Shown: in pieces, positions 1 to 8,854 of the stretch | Layout of the letters: each line of letters opens with the position of its first letter | How positions within the stretch are numbered: the stretch's first letter is position 1 | Assembly (NCBI RefSeq): GCF_023276405.1 | Contig: NZ_JALRMO010000001.1 | Coordinates: 3,720,001 to 3,784,000 of the forward strand | Reading direction: 5' to 3' | Length of the DNA: 64,000 nucleotides | Source: Paenibacillus hamazuiensis | GTDB taxonomy: Bacteria > Bacillota > Bacilli > Paenibacillales > NBRC-103111 | Program-made: the position numbers and the translations under genes | Notes under the pieces: generated by a model | What the model was told of the DNA's origin: nothing | The model's database searches: none | Seen by the model: the letters and a program-made list of their open reading frames with translations, nothing else

Positions 1-582
1 CACCGGGCCGCTGAGCGGCAGAATAATGCGGAACAAAATCGTGAACGTCCTGGCTCCGTCCATTTTCGCCGAATCCTCCAGCGCCTCCGGCAAGCTTTCG
101 AAGTAGCTTTTGATCACAAGCAGGTTGAACACGCTGATCATGACCGGCAAAATAAGCGACCACAAGCTGTTAATCAGTCCCAGGCTGCGAATGAGCAGGT
201 AATTCGGGATAATGCCCCCGTTAAACATCATCGTGAAAATGTACAGCACAAGGATCGCGCCGACGCCGGGCAAATGCCGTTTGGAAAGCGGGTAAGCGCT
301 TATGGCGGTCAGCAGAATCGATAGCAGTGTGCCAACTGCGGTTATGCCCGCCGAGACGGCGAAGGAGCGAACGAACTGGCTGGACGTGATGACATACTGC
401 ATCGTATCCAGCTGAAAGCCAATCGGAAAAATGCCGACCTTGCCGGAAACGACCGCCCATTCCTCGCTGACCGATTTGGACAGCACGTTGGCGAACGGCA
501 GCAGCGTGGCTAATGCCATCGCCGTCAATACGGTGTAGGAGAACAGATCGATGCAGCGGTCGCTTAAGCTTGTTGATTTCAT
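1..582 (-). CDS. Carbohydrate ABC transporter permease, LplC/YtcP type (3' end outside window)
   Basis: Inner-membrane permease subunit of a sugar or oligosaccharide ABC importer (MalG/LplC family). The frame is open from an ATG at 580-582 to the window edge, about 194 residues; the C-terminus is missing. Several hydrophobic segments are visible, and the EAA loop that contacts the ATPase reads EDSAKMDGARTFTILFRIILP at its core (residues about 165-185), as in this family. It lies 12 nt downstream of the partner permease, so the two are co-transcribed leftwards. A binding-protein gene would be expected just beyond the left edge. The substrate is inferred from the divergent rhamnogalacturonan lyase: probably pectin-derived oligosaccharides. 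Confidence 0.9.
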   Translation of the reverse strand, partial: MKSTSLSDRCIDLFSYTVLTAMALATLLPFANVLSKSVSEEWAVVSGKVGIFPIGFQLDTMQYVITSSQFVRSFAVSAGITAVGTLLSILLTAISAYPLSKRHLPGVGAILVLYIFTMMFNGGIIPNYLLIRSLGLINSLWSLILPVMISVFNLLVIKSYFESLPEALEDSAKMDGARTFTILFRIILPLSGPV

Positions 583-594
583 GGTTCGTCCCTC

Positions 595-1560
595 CTACCA
601 GATGCTCCGCTTCAGCAGCTTCCTGCTCAGCGTGTTGCCCAGAATGATCAGCAAAAATCCGACCACCGAGTTGAACAGCCCGACTGCGGTGCTGAAGCTG
701 TAATCCATTTTGCCGAGGCCGACGCGGTACACGTACGTTCCGATGACGTCCCCCGTCTGGTACACGACCGGGTTGTACATCGTCAAAATTTGCTCGGTGC
801 CCGCATCCAGCAAATGGCCGATCCGCAGGATGAACACAAGCACGATCGTCGGCAAAATGCCCGGCAGCGTAATGTGCCACATCTGCTTGAGGCGTCCCGC
901 CCCGTCGATCGCCGCCGCCTCATACTGCTCCTGCTCGATGCCGGCGATCGCCGCGATGAAGATGATCGCATTCCAGCCGACCTCCTTCCAGCCGGCCGTG
1001 AAAACGACCACGCTGCGGAAGTAGCGGTTGTCGAGCAAAAACGATACGGGATCGAGCCCGATCCACTGCAGGATCTGATTGACCAGCCCGCCGGACGGCG
1101 AAAGGATGTTGATAAAAAGTCCCGAGATGATCACCCACGATAAAAAGTGCGGCAGATAAATGATCGTCTGCACCGTCCGTTTGAACAGCATGCGCTTCAC
1201 TTCGTTCAGCAGCAGCGCCACGATAATGGGAATCGGAAACAGCAGGACGATTTTGTACAAGCTGATGAGCAGCGTATTTATAAATACTTGAACGAACTCG
1301 TCCGAGTAAACCAGCTTGCGGAACTGCTCGAGTCCGACCCATTTGCTTCCGCTGATCCCGTCGAAAATATTGAAATCCTGAAATGCAATCAGGATGCCGT
1401 ACATCGGGGTGTACTTGAACAGCAGCAAAAAGACCAGACCCGGCAGCAGCAGCACGTACATTTCGTAATTTTTGACGATCAGCTTCCATTTTGATTCGGA
1501 TTTAGCGGCGAAGTCCGGATGTGCCGGTTGCTGCTTCACATTCGCCGTTGTCGTTTCCAT
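595..1560 (-). CDS. Sugar ABC transporter permease, LplB type
   Basis: Partner permease (MalF/LplB family), about 321 residues with six predicted membrane spans starting near residue 32 (MYVLLLPGLVFLLLF). The EAA loop is around residue 215 (EAAAIDGAGRLKQMWHITLPG). I chose the ATG at 1558-1560 because GGAGGTGG sits 5-7 nt upstream; the upstream in-frame GTG would lie inside that ribosome site. First gene of the leftward operon and divergent from the secreted PL11 lyase at 1807, which suggests joint control and import of its products. No ATPase is present locally; this family usually uses a shared MsmX-type ATPase encoded elsewhere. Confidence 0.92.
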   Translation of the reverse strand: METTTANVKQQPAHPDFAAKSESKWKLIVKNYEMYVLLLPGLVFLLLFKYTPMYGILIAFQDFNIFDGISGSKWVGLEQFRKLVYSDEFVQVFINTLLISLYKIVLLFPIPIIVALLLNEVKRMLFKRTVQTIIYLPHFLSWVIISGLFINILSPSGGLVNQILQWIGLDPVSFLLDNRYFRSVVVFTAGWKEVGWNAIIFIAAIAGIEQEQYEAAAIDGAGRLKQMWHITLPGILPTIVLVFILRIGHLLDAGTEQILTMYNPVVYQTGDVIGTYVYRVGLGKMDYSFSTAVGLFNSVVGFLLIILGNTLSRKLLKRSIW

Positions 1561-1806
1561 CGCTACCACCTCCGCTCGTTGTAAGCCAATTATAGCCGCA
1601 ATGCGGCGCCCCGCAGTAGATGGTAAAACTTTTATTTCAGGTGGAATCCTATGGAGTTATCCGAATGATACGCCAACGCCAAAAAAATACGATACGCTCA
1701 AGAAAGTACAAGGTGCGGAAATCAGCATAATCAAAAAAATCCAATTGATGGAAAGTCTGAAATCGCTTACATTAACCTTGATTTCATAATAAAAGGAGGC
1801 TAACTT

Positions 1807-4038
1807 ATGTTCAAAGCATTCAAAGGCACGCTTCGAAAAACGGGTGTCGCCGCACTGACCTGCCTTGCGCTGGCGGCCCCCGGACTTCCGGCACAACCGG
1901 CGGCTTCGGCGGCGCAGACCGGCGGCATCTCCGCTCCGCTGCGGCAAATGGAATATTTGACCCGCGGGCCGGTGGCCGTGAAAACGGACGGCGGCGTGTT
2001 CGTCAGCTGGCGGCTGCTCGGGACCGATCCGGCGGACATCGCGTTTAACGTGTACCGCAGCGGTGCGAAGGCCAATGCTCAGCCCATCACGTCCGGCACG
2101 AACTTTTTGGATGAAGCGGGAAGTGCCGACTCGACGTACACCGTGCGTGCGGTGGTGAACGGCAAAGAGCATCCGGACTCGGAAGCCGTCTCCGTGTGGG
2201 GGGCGAATTACTTGTCGGTGCCCCTGAAAAAACCGGACGGCGGGGTTACCCCGGACGGCGTCAGCTACACGTACAACGCCAACGATGCCAGCGTCGGAGA
2301 TGTGGACGGCGACGGCACGTATGAAATTATTTTGAAATGGGATCCTTCCAATTCCAAGGATAACTCGCAGGACGGCTATACCGGAGAAGTATTCGTCGAT
2401 GCTTACAAAATGGACGGAACGCTTCTGTGGAGAATCGCGATGGGCAAAAATATACGGGCCGGAGCCCACTATACGCAGTTTCTCGTCTATGATCTGGACG
2501 GAGACGGCAAAGCCGAGGTCGCGATGAAAACCGCCGACGGCACAACGGACGGAACCGGCAAGGTGATCGGCGATCCTGCTGCCGACTACCGGAATACCAA
2601 GGGCCGCGTACTTTCCGGACCGGAATATCTTACGATTTTCGAAGGAGCCACAGGCAAAGAGCTGGCCACGACGCAGTACGATCCGCCCCGCGGCAGCATA
2701 ACGGATTGGGGGGACAACTACGGGAACCGGGTCGATCGCTTCCTCGCCTGCATCGCTTATCTTGACGGGCAGCGTCCAAGCCTCGTCATGTCGCGCGGGT
2801 ACTATACGAGGACGGTGCTCGCCGCCTACAATTGGCGCGACCGGCAGCTCAGCCAGGTATGGAGATTCGACAGCAAGGACCCGGGCAATTCCGGTTATGC
2901 CGGACAGGGCAACCACAACCTGAGCGTGGCGGATGTCGACGGGGACGGCAAAGATGAAATCATCTTCGGCGGAATGACGGTCGACGACAACGGCAAGGGG
3001 TTGTACACGACCGGAGTGGGACACGGCGACGCCCTCCACGTCGGAGACCTCAACCCGGACAGACCCGGACTCGAGGTGTTCAAAGTGATGGAATCGAGCC
3101 CGTACGGCGCTGCCGTATGGGATGCCGGGACCGGCAGCATCCAGTGGAGAGCCAATGGCACCAAGGATACGGGCCGCGGCATGTCCGCCGACATCGACCC
3201 GAGATATAAAGGGGAGGAAGTATGGGCGACCTCTGGAGTCGGACTTTATTCCGTGGACGGAACGAAAATCAGCAGCACGATCCCATCGGTCAACTTCGGC
3301 ATTTGGTGGGACGGTGACTTGCTGCGCGAGCTGCTTGACGATATCCGGATCGATAAATGGGATTATACGAATTCGAAAATGGTCAATCTATTAACCGCCG
3401 ATGGCGCCGCCTCGAATAACGGCACCAAGGCAACCCCGTCGCTGCAGGCCGACCTGTTCGGAGACTGGCGGGAAGAGGCGGTTTGGCGGACGGCGGACAG
3501 CTCCGCCCTGCGCATTTACACGACAACGGCCGTTACCGATACGCGCATCTACACGCTGATGCACGATCCGGTCTATCGGCTCGGCGTTGCCTGGCAAAAC
3601 ATCGCTTATAACCAGCCGCCTCACCCCGGCTTCTACATCGGCGACGGAATGAGCGCTCCGCCCAGGCCTTCCATCTATGTGACGATGCCGGCTTCCGTCG
3701 ATGTGCAGCCGGATACGCTGAATCTGAAAAGCAAAGGCGGCAAAAATTCGGTGACCGCCTACATTGGGCTGCCGACGGATTTTAACGCCGCCGACTTTAG
3801 CGCCTCCACCGTGAGCATGAGCGTTTACGGCGGCGGGACGCTGCCTGCACAGCTCTCCCCAGTCTCGGCCGGCGAACAGGACGGCAACGGAGCGAACGAT
3901 ATCGCCGTTAAATTCGACCGCGAGAAGCTCATCGAGGCGCTTGCCGGCCAATCCGGCGAAGTGCCGCTGACCGTAACCGGAACGCTTCGCAGCGGGCAGC
4001 GGTTTATCGGCAGCGATACGGTCAGGGTGATCCACTGA
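1807..4038 (+). CDS. Secreted rhamnogalacturonan lyase, PL11 family (YesW-like)
   Basis: Cleaves the rhamnose-galacturonate backbone of rhamnogalacturonan I by beta-elimination, outside the cell. The protein has 743 residues. An Ala/Leu-rich Sec signal peptide occupies about residues 1-36 (LAAPGLPAQPAASA end). An FN3-like lead follows (REPEAT: TRGPVAVKTDGGVFVSWRLL), then the eight-bladed propeller typical of PL11 with several calcium-binding loops of the DxDGDG type: DVDGDGTYE (~residue 162), DLDGDGKAE (~225), DVDGDGKDE (~377). The C-terminal ~100 residues form an extra beta domain (cohesin-like or linker). AAAAGGAGG lies 7 nt before the ATG. It is divergent from the ABC permeases at 595-1560, consistent with one pectin-use locus. 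Family assignment is firm; endo versus exo mode cannot be told. Confidence 0.9.
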   Translation: MFKAFKGTLRKTGVAALTCLALAAPGLPAQPAASAAQTGGISAPLRQMEYLTRGPVAVKTDGGVFVSWRLLGTDPADIAFNVYRSGAKANAQPITSGTNFLDEAGSADSTYTVRAVVNGKEHPDSEAVSVWGANYLSVPLKKPDGGVTPDGVSYTYNANDASVGDVDGDGTYEIILKWDPSNSKDNSQDGYTGEVFVDAYKMDGTLLWRIAMGKNIRAGAHYTQFLVYDLDGDGKAEVAMKTADGTTDGTGKVIGDPAADYRNTKGRVLSGPEYLTIFEGATGKELATTQYDPPRGSITDWGDNYGNRVDRFLACIAYLDGQRPSLVMSRGYYTRTVLAAYNWRDRQLSQVWRFDSKDPGNSGYAGQGNHNLSVADVDGDGKDEIIFGGMTVDDNGKGLYTTGVGHGDALHVGDLNPDRPGLEVFKVMESSPYGAAVWDAGTGSIQWRANGTKDTGRGMSADIDPRYKGEEVWATSGVGLYSVDGTKISSTIPSVNFGIWWDGDLLRELLDDIRIDKWDYTNSKMVNLLTADGAASNNGTKATPSLQADLFGDWREEAVWRTADSSALRIYTTTAVTDTRIYTLMHDPVYRLGVAWQNIAYNQPPHPGFYIGDGMSAPPRPSIYVTMPASVDVQPDTLNLKSKGGKNSVTAYIGLPTDFNAADFSASTVSMSVYGGGTLPAQLSPVSAGEQDGNGANDIAVKFDREKLIEALAGQSGEVPLTVTGTLRSGQRFIGSDTVRVIH

Positions 4039-4055
4039 GGGCAGAAGCTGGGCCT

Positions 4056-4122
4056 CCCTAAATCAGAGGGGTCCATACCCCCTAAATCAGAGGGGTCCAT
4101 ACCCTAAACCAGGGAGGTCCAC
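4056..4122. repeat. Three tandem ~24-bp units
   Basis: Unit CCTAAATCAGAGGGGTCCATA appears twice almost exactly and a third time with changes (CCTAAACCAGGGAGGTCCAC). The array leads straight into the palindromic element that starts with a similar CCTAAATCCCCC motif, so it may have arisen by slippage at that element's edge. It starts 18 nt after the lyase stop codon. Confidence 0.7.
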
Positions 4123-4368
4123 CCCCTAAATCCCCCTGCAAGGGGGACCCCAGGCGCTCGGGCGCCCTGGACCCACCCGGTAGAGGGAATGTTTGCTGCT
4201 AGTTCGCGTTTGCCGGGCATGGATTTTTTACCTTCGGGTAAAAAATCACATGCCCGGCACGCTTTGCTTTTGGAGCAGTGATGCCGAGAGCGGCTGCGTG
4301 CCTCTTGCTCGCGTTTGGCTGCACGCATTTTGCTTGTGCAAAATAGCGTGCAGCCACGCTTTACTTTT
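4123..4368 (+). repeat. Dispersed palindromic element, copy 1
   Basis: Non-coding element of about 246 bp with four ordered parts. First is a C-run/G-run hairpin (CTAAATCCCCC to GGGGGACCCC). Second is the perfect palindrome-like GGCGCTCGGGCGCC block. Third is a long hairpin at 4206-4262, between GCGTTTG and CACGC. Fourth is a long hairpin at about 4311-4360 with the same flanks, followed by TTTACTTT. Related copies occur at 5073, 39914-40190, 40875-41161 (inverted) and 51027. No open frame is conserved between copies. Confidence 0.85.
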
Positions 4369-4447
4369 CCCGGATCGGTTCCGCCAAACTCCCTCGCCAA
4401 AGGGGGGGACCGTTGATGCTACGCAATATTGTCAGGTTATCCGGGAC

Positions 4448-4637
4448 CATAGCGGAACTATAGTTCGCTAAGTAGTTCGGTTTCCGATGTTTTTGAAAAA
4501 TAGCGGAACTCAGGTGATCTATTTGCCTGTTTGCCCGATACATTTTCCATTTTTCACCGATTTAGCGCATCTCAGTTCCTCTATATTTTTCAATTTGCCT
4601 ATTTATCCGAAAATAGCGAACGTGGGTTCCGCTATGT
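4448..4637 (+). repeat. Four-box inverted-repeat element, copy A
   Basis: About 190 bp made of four 21-bp boxes spaced about 40 bp apart. The outer boxes read TAGCGGAACTATAGTTCGCTA and the inverse of TAGCGGAACCCACGTTCGCTA. The inner boxes read TAGCGGAACTCAGGTGATCTA and, inverted, TAGAGGAACTGAGATGCGCTA. The arrangement is a nested inverted repeat. It aligns end to end with the reverse complement of 45401-45588, and a diverged copy lies at 19486-19618. Non-coding. Confidence 0.85.
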
Positions 4638-5072
4638 TAAAAACTCTTACTTTAGCAGATAACAGTTCCTATATAGTAAAATGATCTAAAAATATTACAA
4701 CCATAATGATTCTGTTATGGTGTAATCTTATTGACTCGGTCCATTCGTTATTTTATGTGATATTTCGAATACAATAGTTGAATCTGACGCAAAAAGAAAA
4801 TTTATATCTAGCTCGATTTTACCGTCCTATGGCATGAATGTATATGATTTTTCATGCATAATGTTTTGTTTATCGATCCTTGCGTAACTTTTATACGATT
4901 TTTCATACATAATCCGCACGTAGAATCGTAGATAAAACCAAATCCGGAACCGGAATTACCGTTTGCTGCATTCGCGGTCCATGCATATGACGGCAATAGC
5001 GGCAAGGATGTCCGTGTCACTAGATAGTAATGTTAATTCAGGATCGCTCTACTAGTTCATTCGGTCTGCCTT
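4638..5072. other. AT-rich gene-free stretch
   Basis: No credible gene. It holds a hairpin at 4694-4726 (ATTACAACCATAA against TTATGGTGTAAT, one bulge) and a 20-bp direct repeat matching at 18 of 20 positions (4843-4862 and 4894-4913, core GATTTTTCAT). The base composition is clearly more AT-rich than the genes on either side. Confidence 0.5.
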
Positions 5073-5205
5073 GGAGGGAATGCACACCGATGGTTCGCGT
5101 TTGCCGGGCATCTTTGCTTTGAAGCGGTGATGCTGAGAGCAAGTGCGTGCCTCTTGCCCGCGTTTGGAGCGATGATGCTGGGAATAGGTACGTGCACAAA
5201 ACCTG
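5073..5205 (+). repeat. Degenerate copy of the palindromic element
   Basis: Keeps the flanks GGTTCGCGTTTGCCGGGCAT, GCGGTGATGCTGAGAGC and GTGCGTGCCTCTTGCCCGCG seen in copy 1. The returning arms of both long hairpins are deleted, so only half-stems remain. It lies just downstream of the kinase gene that ends at 5239. Confidence 0.65.
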
Positions 5206-5238
5206 CGGCTGACTGACGACTGGAAAACGTACCGACTG

Positions 5239-7080
5239 CTATCCTGCGGCCTCGGGTGTCTTATCCGTCGCTTTCAGGCGAACGGTCACGGTTGTGCCTT
5301 CGCCGGGCGCGGAGCGGACCGACACGCCGCCGTTTTCGCCCGAGAACAGCTTGATCCGTTCATTCACGTTAAACAGGCCGTATGAGCTGCCTGAGCCGTC
5401 GGAGCGTGCGGAGGGCTGCGGTTCGGTCAGGAGCCGCGCCGCCGTCTCGTCGTCCATGCCTGCGCCGTTATCGGCGACGGACAGAACCAGCTCCTGCTCC
5501 TGTTCGTCCAGCCGGGCCTCAATGCGGATGAGGCCGTTTTTCCGCTTCGCCTTGCGGATTCCGTGCAGCAGCGCATTTTCCACGATCGGCTGCAGCGTCA
5601 GCTTGGGCATGAAGAAGGCGTATACCCGCGGATCCGCCTCGACCGTAAACTCAAAGCTGTGCGGAAAACGGCTCAGCTGAATCTCCAAATACACTTTCGC
5701 CAAATTCAGCTCGTCCTCTACGCTGACCGTATCCTTGCCTTTGTTCAGGCTGAGCCGGAAATATTTCGCCAAGGCGTCGATCATTTGACTGATGTCATGC
5801 GCGCCCCGACCTACGGCGATCCAGTTGATCGTATCGAGCGTATTGTACAAAAAATGCGGGTTGATTTGCGCCTGCAGCGCGCGCAGCTGGGCTTCCCGCT
5901 CCTGCATTTTCGACCGGTACGCCTCCTCCATCATCTCCCGCACCTTGACGATCAGGTGGTCGACGCTTCGCTCCAGCACATTGATTCCGCCGTCGGCCGC
6001 AGCGTGACGTTCGTCCAGATGCTCGATGCCCTCCCGGCGAATGGCCCGGATGACAAGCTGCACCCGCCGGTTCATGCTGCGGATGATAAACGCCAGCAGC
6101 AGGAAGACGAGCAGCAGGAACAGCACCGATACGCCCAGCAGCGTGGCCGCGCCGGAGAATCGGTTCAGCTTGAGCGCCTGCCGCGAAATATCGTCCGCCG
6201 GCACCTCGGCAAGCAGCTTCCACCCGGTGGAACGGATCGTCGTAAATATCGTATAGGTCGCGTCCAACCCGGACATCGTTTTCACGATGCCCTCCTGCGT
6301 GGAGCGGATCGTCTGCTCTACCCCGGGGGCAATCCCCTTTTGACCGATCAGCGCTCTGTCCGCATGGGTAACGATGGTGCCGTCCGCGTCGACAATATAG
6401 ACACGGTTTTCACCGGACAGCTTTACCTCGGTCATAATGTCGAGAACGGCTTGCTCCTTCACATCGATCACAAGCAATCCCAACATCCGGTCAAAATTGT
6501 CCGGATCCCGCAGCATGCGGGCACTCGAAATCACATAAGTGTCGTCGCGGTCGATGTAATGCTCCAAATACGCGCCTGACCAGACGATCGACCCCCCTGC
6601 TTCCACCACGCGTGCGTACCACGGACGGCTCAGCACGCTGCTCAGCGGGAAAAAGTTGATTTTTTCGCCCGAATACAAGTTCGAATCGTCCATAAACACC
6701 CGCACCCGGAAAATGTTGTCGTTGGCCTGCGCGCTGTCGATCAGGGGTCGGAAATTTTTCAGGTTCGTGAGCGGATCGCTGCTGTCGGCAGCTTTTATAT
6801 AGGCATACAGGTTCGGGTTCATAAACAGCGCGTTGGAAATCTCCTGAATCCTGCCCAGCTGGCCCGTCAGGTTGATTCCAGTTTGCTTGATCGTTTGCAG
6901 CATGCTGCGGGTCACTTCTTCCTCAAGCCATGCCGTCGTCCGCTGCTGGTAAAAATAAAGCACCGCAAGCGAGGGAAGCAAAATGATGAGCACATAGGCC
7001 AAAAGCCAATACCTCGCCGCTGCGAAGCCTTGGGCAAGCATCAGCAGATGGCGGAAGCTTCTTCGGAAAAACGGCCTCAT
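5239..7080 (-). CDS. YesM-type sensor histidine kinase
   Basis: Membrane kinase of 613 residues that senses an extracellular signal and phosphorylates the regulator encoded just upstream. It has TM1 at about residues 22-45, an extracellular Cache-type region to about 300, TM2 at about 308-332, then HAMP. The His_kinase core follows with phospho-acceptor His in NPHFLYNTLDTI (~413). The ATPase domain has N-box PIVENALLHGI, G1 DNGAGM and GLFNVNERI. It follows the response-regulator stop by 13 nt, so the pair is one operon. By family analogy and position it probably controls a sugar-use gene set such as the nearby lyase and ABC genes. The ligand is unknown. Confidence 0.93.
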   Translation of the reverse strand: MRPFFRRSFRHLLMLAQGFAAARYWLLAYVLIILLPSLAVLYFYQQRTTAWLEEEVTRSMLQTIKQTGINLTGQLGRIQEISNALFMNPNLYAYIKAADSSDPLTNLKNFRPLIDSAQANDNIFRVRVFMDDSNLYSGEKINFFPLSSVLSRPWYARVVEAGGSIVWSGAYLEHYIDRDDTYVISSARMLRDPDNFDRMLGLLVIDVKEQAVLDIMTEVKLSGENRVYIVDADGTIVTHADRALIGQKGIAPGVEQTIRSTQEGIVKTMSGLDATYTIFTTIRSTGWKLLAEVPADDISRQALKLNRFSGAATLLGVSVLFLLLVFLLLAFIIRSMNRRVQLVIRAIRREGIEHLDERHAAADGGINVLERSVDHLIVKVREMMEEAYRSKMQEREAQLRALQAQINPHFLYNTLDTINWIAVGRGAHDISQMIDALAKYFRLSLNKGKDTVSVEDELNLAKVYLEIQLSRFPHSFEFTVEADPRVYAFFMPKLTLQPIVENALLHGIRKAKRKNGLIRIEARLDEQEQELVLSVADNGAGMDDETAARLLTEPQPSARSDGSGSSYGLFNVNERIKLFSGENGGVSVRSAPGEGTTVTVRLKATDKTPEAAG

Positions 7081-7093
7081 TCGGCATCCCCCT

Positions 7094-8713
7094 TCAAATG
7101 ACTTGATCGCGGTAAGTGCTCGGGGTGAAACCTGTGTGTTTTTTGAAAATTTTGCTGAAATGGCTCGGATCGGAATAACCTACCGCCTCGGATACCTCGT
7201 AAAATTTGCGGCTCGGGTCACGCAGCAGCTCCTTCGCTTTCTCGATGCGCACCTTCGTCAAATATTCGTACACCGTCTCGCCCGTCTCCTGCTTGAACAG
7301 GAGGCTGACATATGTCGGGCTCAAGTAGACGCTTTCCGCTATATCCGCCACCGTGATGTTTTCCGCATAGCGAGTATCCATGACAGCCCGGATCCGCTCG
7401 ATCACGTTGCGCGATTTGCCGCTGCGCTTCTCGCGGATTTGCCCGCATACTTGAACCAGATGCGATTCAAGCAATCTGTGCAAATCGTCGATCGTTTCGA
7501 GCCGGAATACGCGGTCAAGCAGTTCGTTCTCCCCATCCTCGATGCTGGGGCACCGCACGTTCAGCTCCAGCAGCAGCCGGTTCGACAGCAAAATGATTTG
7601 CAGCCCGGCGTTGCGCGCATAACGGAAGCCGTCCCGGCGGTTTTTCGCGAGCTGTACGAACAACTCGCCAAGCTGCTCCGACAACAGCCCGGGATCCGCC
7701 GCCTTCAGCGCGGACAGCAGCCGGTCGCTTGCGGCCTGATCGAACCGGTTAGGGTGCTCTTCGTCCTGCTTCAGGCTGTCCATCGTGATGATCCGGTTTT
7801 TGCCGAGATACCATTTATGATCGGCCGCTTCCTTCGCCTGGCCGTAAGAGGCAGGCAGAGCGGACAACCGCGGCGCCTGCTCGCCGATGCCGATCGTTAC
7901 GCTGAGCTTGAGCCATTTTTGCAAATTGCCGCGAATGTCTTCGGCCAGCACGAACAGCATGTCCTCCGGATGCTCGAGCGCATCGTCCTTGCGCAAAATG
8001 CCGACATATTCGCCGTTTTGATGCTCGAATGCGTACCCGCTCATATGCCGGTCGATCAGCTCCTGGCACACGTTGAGCACCGCATAGGACAAGAGCTGCC
8101 GGTCCCGCTCCGAGCGAGTCTCCACGATATCGGCGCTGTCGTCGATACGAACGACGATGACCCAATAAGCCGCTTCCGGCGGGAGCTCGAGCCCGAGAAA
8201 CTGCAACCTCTCCTGCACCCGCTCCGGCTGCGCTATGCCGTCCCGGATGACGGACATAAGAAACTTCTCGCGCAATAGCGGCATACTTTGCGTCAGCTTG
8301 ACCTGCATGTCGCTGACGAGCGCCCGCTGCCTCTCTTCCTCCTGCAGCGTGCCGACGACCCGCTCGATCACCGCCCGCAGCTCCTGCATGTTGACAGGTT
8401 TGAAAATATAATCCACGGCATCGACCTGCAGTGCCGATTTCAAATATTCCGCGTCATCGTGACCGCTGACGAACACAATTTTCGTTTGCGGAAAGCTCGC
8501 ACGGATTTCCGACGCCATCGTTATGCCGTCCATGTTCAGCATGCGTACATCCGTCAGCACGATGTCCGGGCGAATCCGCCGGACCTCCTCGAGGCCCGTA
8601 TCCCCATCATCCGCTTCCCCGGCAACCGCGATGCCGAATTCGCTCCAATCCAGATAATGGCGCAGCCCGTAACGGACCGTCGGCTCGTCGTCCACTATGA
8701 TCAGCTTGTACAT
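7094..8713 (-). CDS. Response regulator, receiver plus AraC DNA-binding domain (YesN-like)
   Basis: Cytoplasmic transcription factor of 539 residues. The receiver domain (1-120) has acidic pair DDE (~9-11), phospho-acceptor Asp in VLTDVRM (~55) and Lys in IFKPVN (~105). A long middle region (~150-400) has no clear motif. The AraC/XylS domain at about 435-535 carries two helix-turn-helix units (VADIAESVYLSPTYVSLLFK and SEAVGYSDPSHFSKIFKKHTG). It is the first gene of the two-gene operon with the kinase at 5239-7080. Expected to activate carbohydrate genes when phosphorylated. Confidence 0.93.
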   Translation of the reverse strand: MYKLIIVDDEPTVRYGLRHYLDWSEFGIAVAGEADDGDTGLEEVRRIRPDIVLTDVRMLNMDGITMASEIRASFPQTKIVFVSGHDDAEYLKSALQVDAVDYIFKPVNMQELRAVIERVVGTLQEEERQRALVSDMQVKLTQSMPLLREKFLMSVIRDGIAQPERVQERLQFLGLELPPEAAYWVIVVRIDDSADIVETRSERDRQLLSYAVLNVCQELIDRHMSGYAFEHQNGEYVGILRKDDALEHPEDMLFVLAEDIRGNLQKWLKLSVTIGIGEQAPRLSALPASYGQAKEAADHKWYLGKNRIITMDSLKQDEEHPNRFDQAASDRLLSALKAADPGLLSEQLGELFVQLAKNRRDGFRYARNAGLQIILLSNRLLLELNVRCPSIEDGENELLDRVFRLETIDDLHRLLESHLVQVCGQIREKRSGKSRNVIERIRAVMDTRYAENITVADIAESVYLSPTYVSLLFKQETGETVYEYLTKVRIEKAKELLRDPSRKFYEVSEAVGYSDPSHFSKIFKKHTGFTPSTYRDQVI

Positions 8714-8792
8714 CGGCCATCCGCCTCCTTGTAACCGCTTTTTTCAATTATACAAGATAACCGCGTATTGCCGCGCAGAAAATTAAGGCAGG

Positions 8793-8828
8793 AAAAGCCA
8801 AGCAGCCGCATAACGGCAAGCTTGGCTT
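8793..8828 (-). terminator. Likely terminator after the FAD oxidoreductase
   Basis: Perfect 9-bp stem (AAGCCAAGC at 8795 against GCTTGGCTT at 8820). On the minus strand it is followed by TTTTCC, placed 27 nt past the oxidoreductase stop. Confidence 0.6.
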
Positions 8829-8854
8829 ATATGGTACGATGCCGAAGCCGCATC

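Noticed and set aside
4808-5020. 70-codon minus-strand open frame
   Set aside because: No ribosome site; Cys-rich text comes from the 20-bp direct repeat; lies in an AT-rich non-coding stretch.
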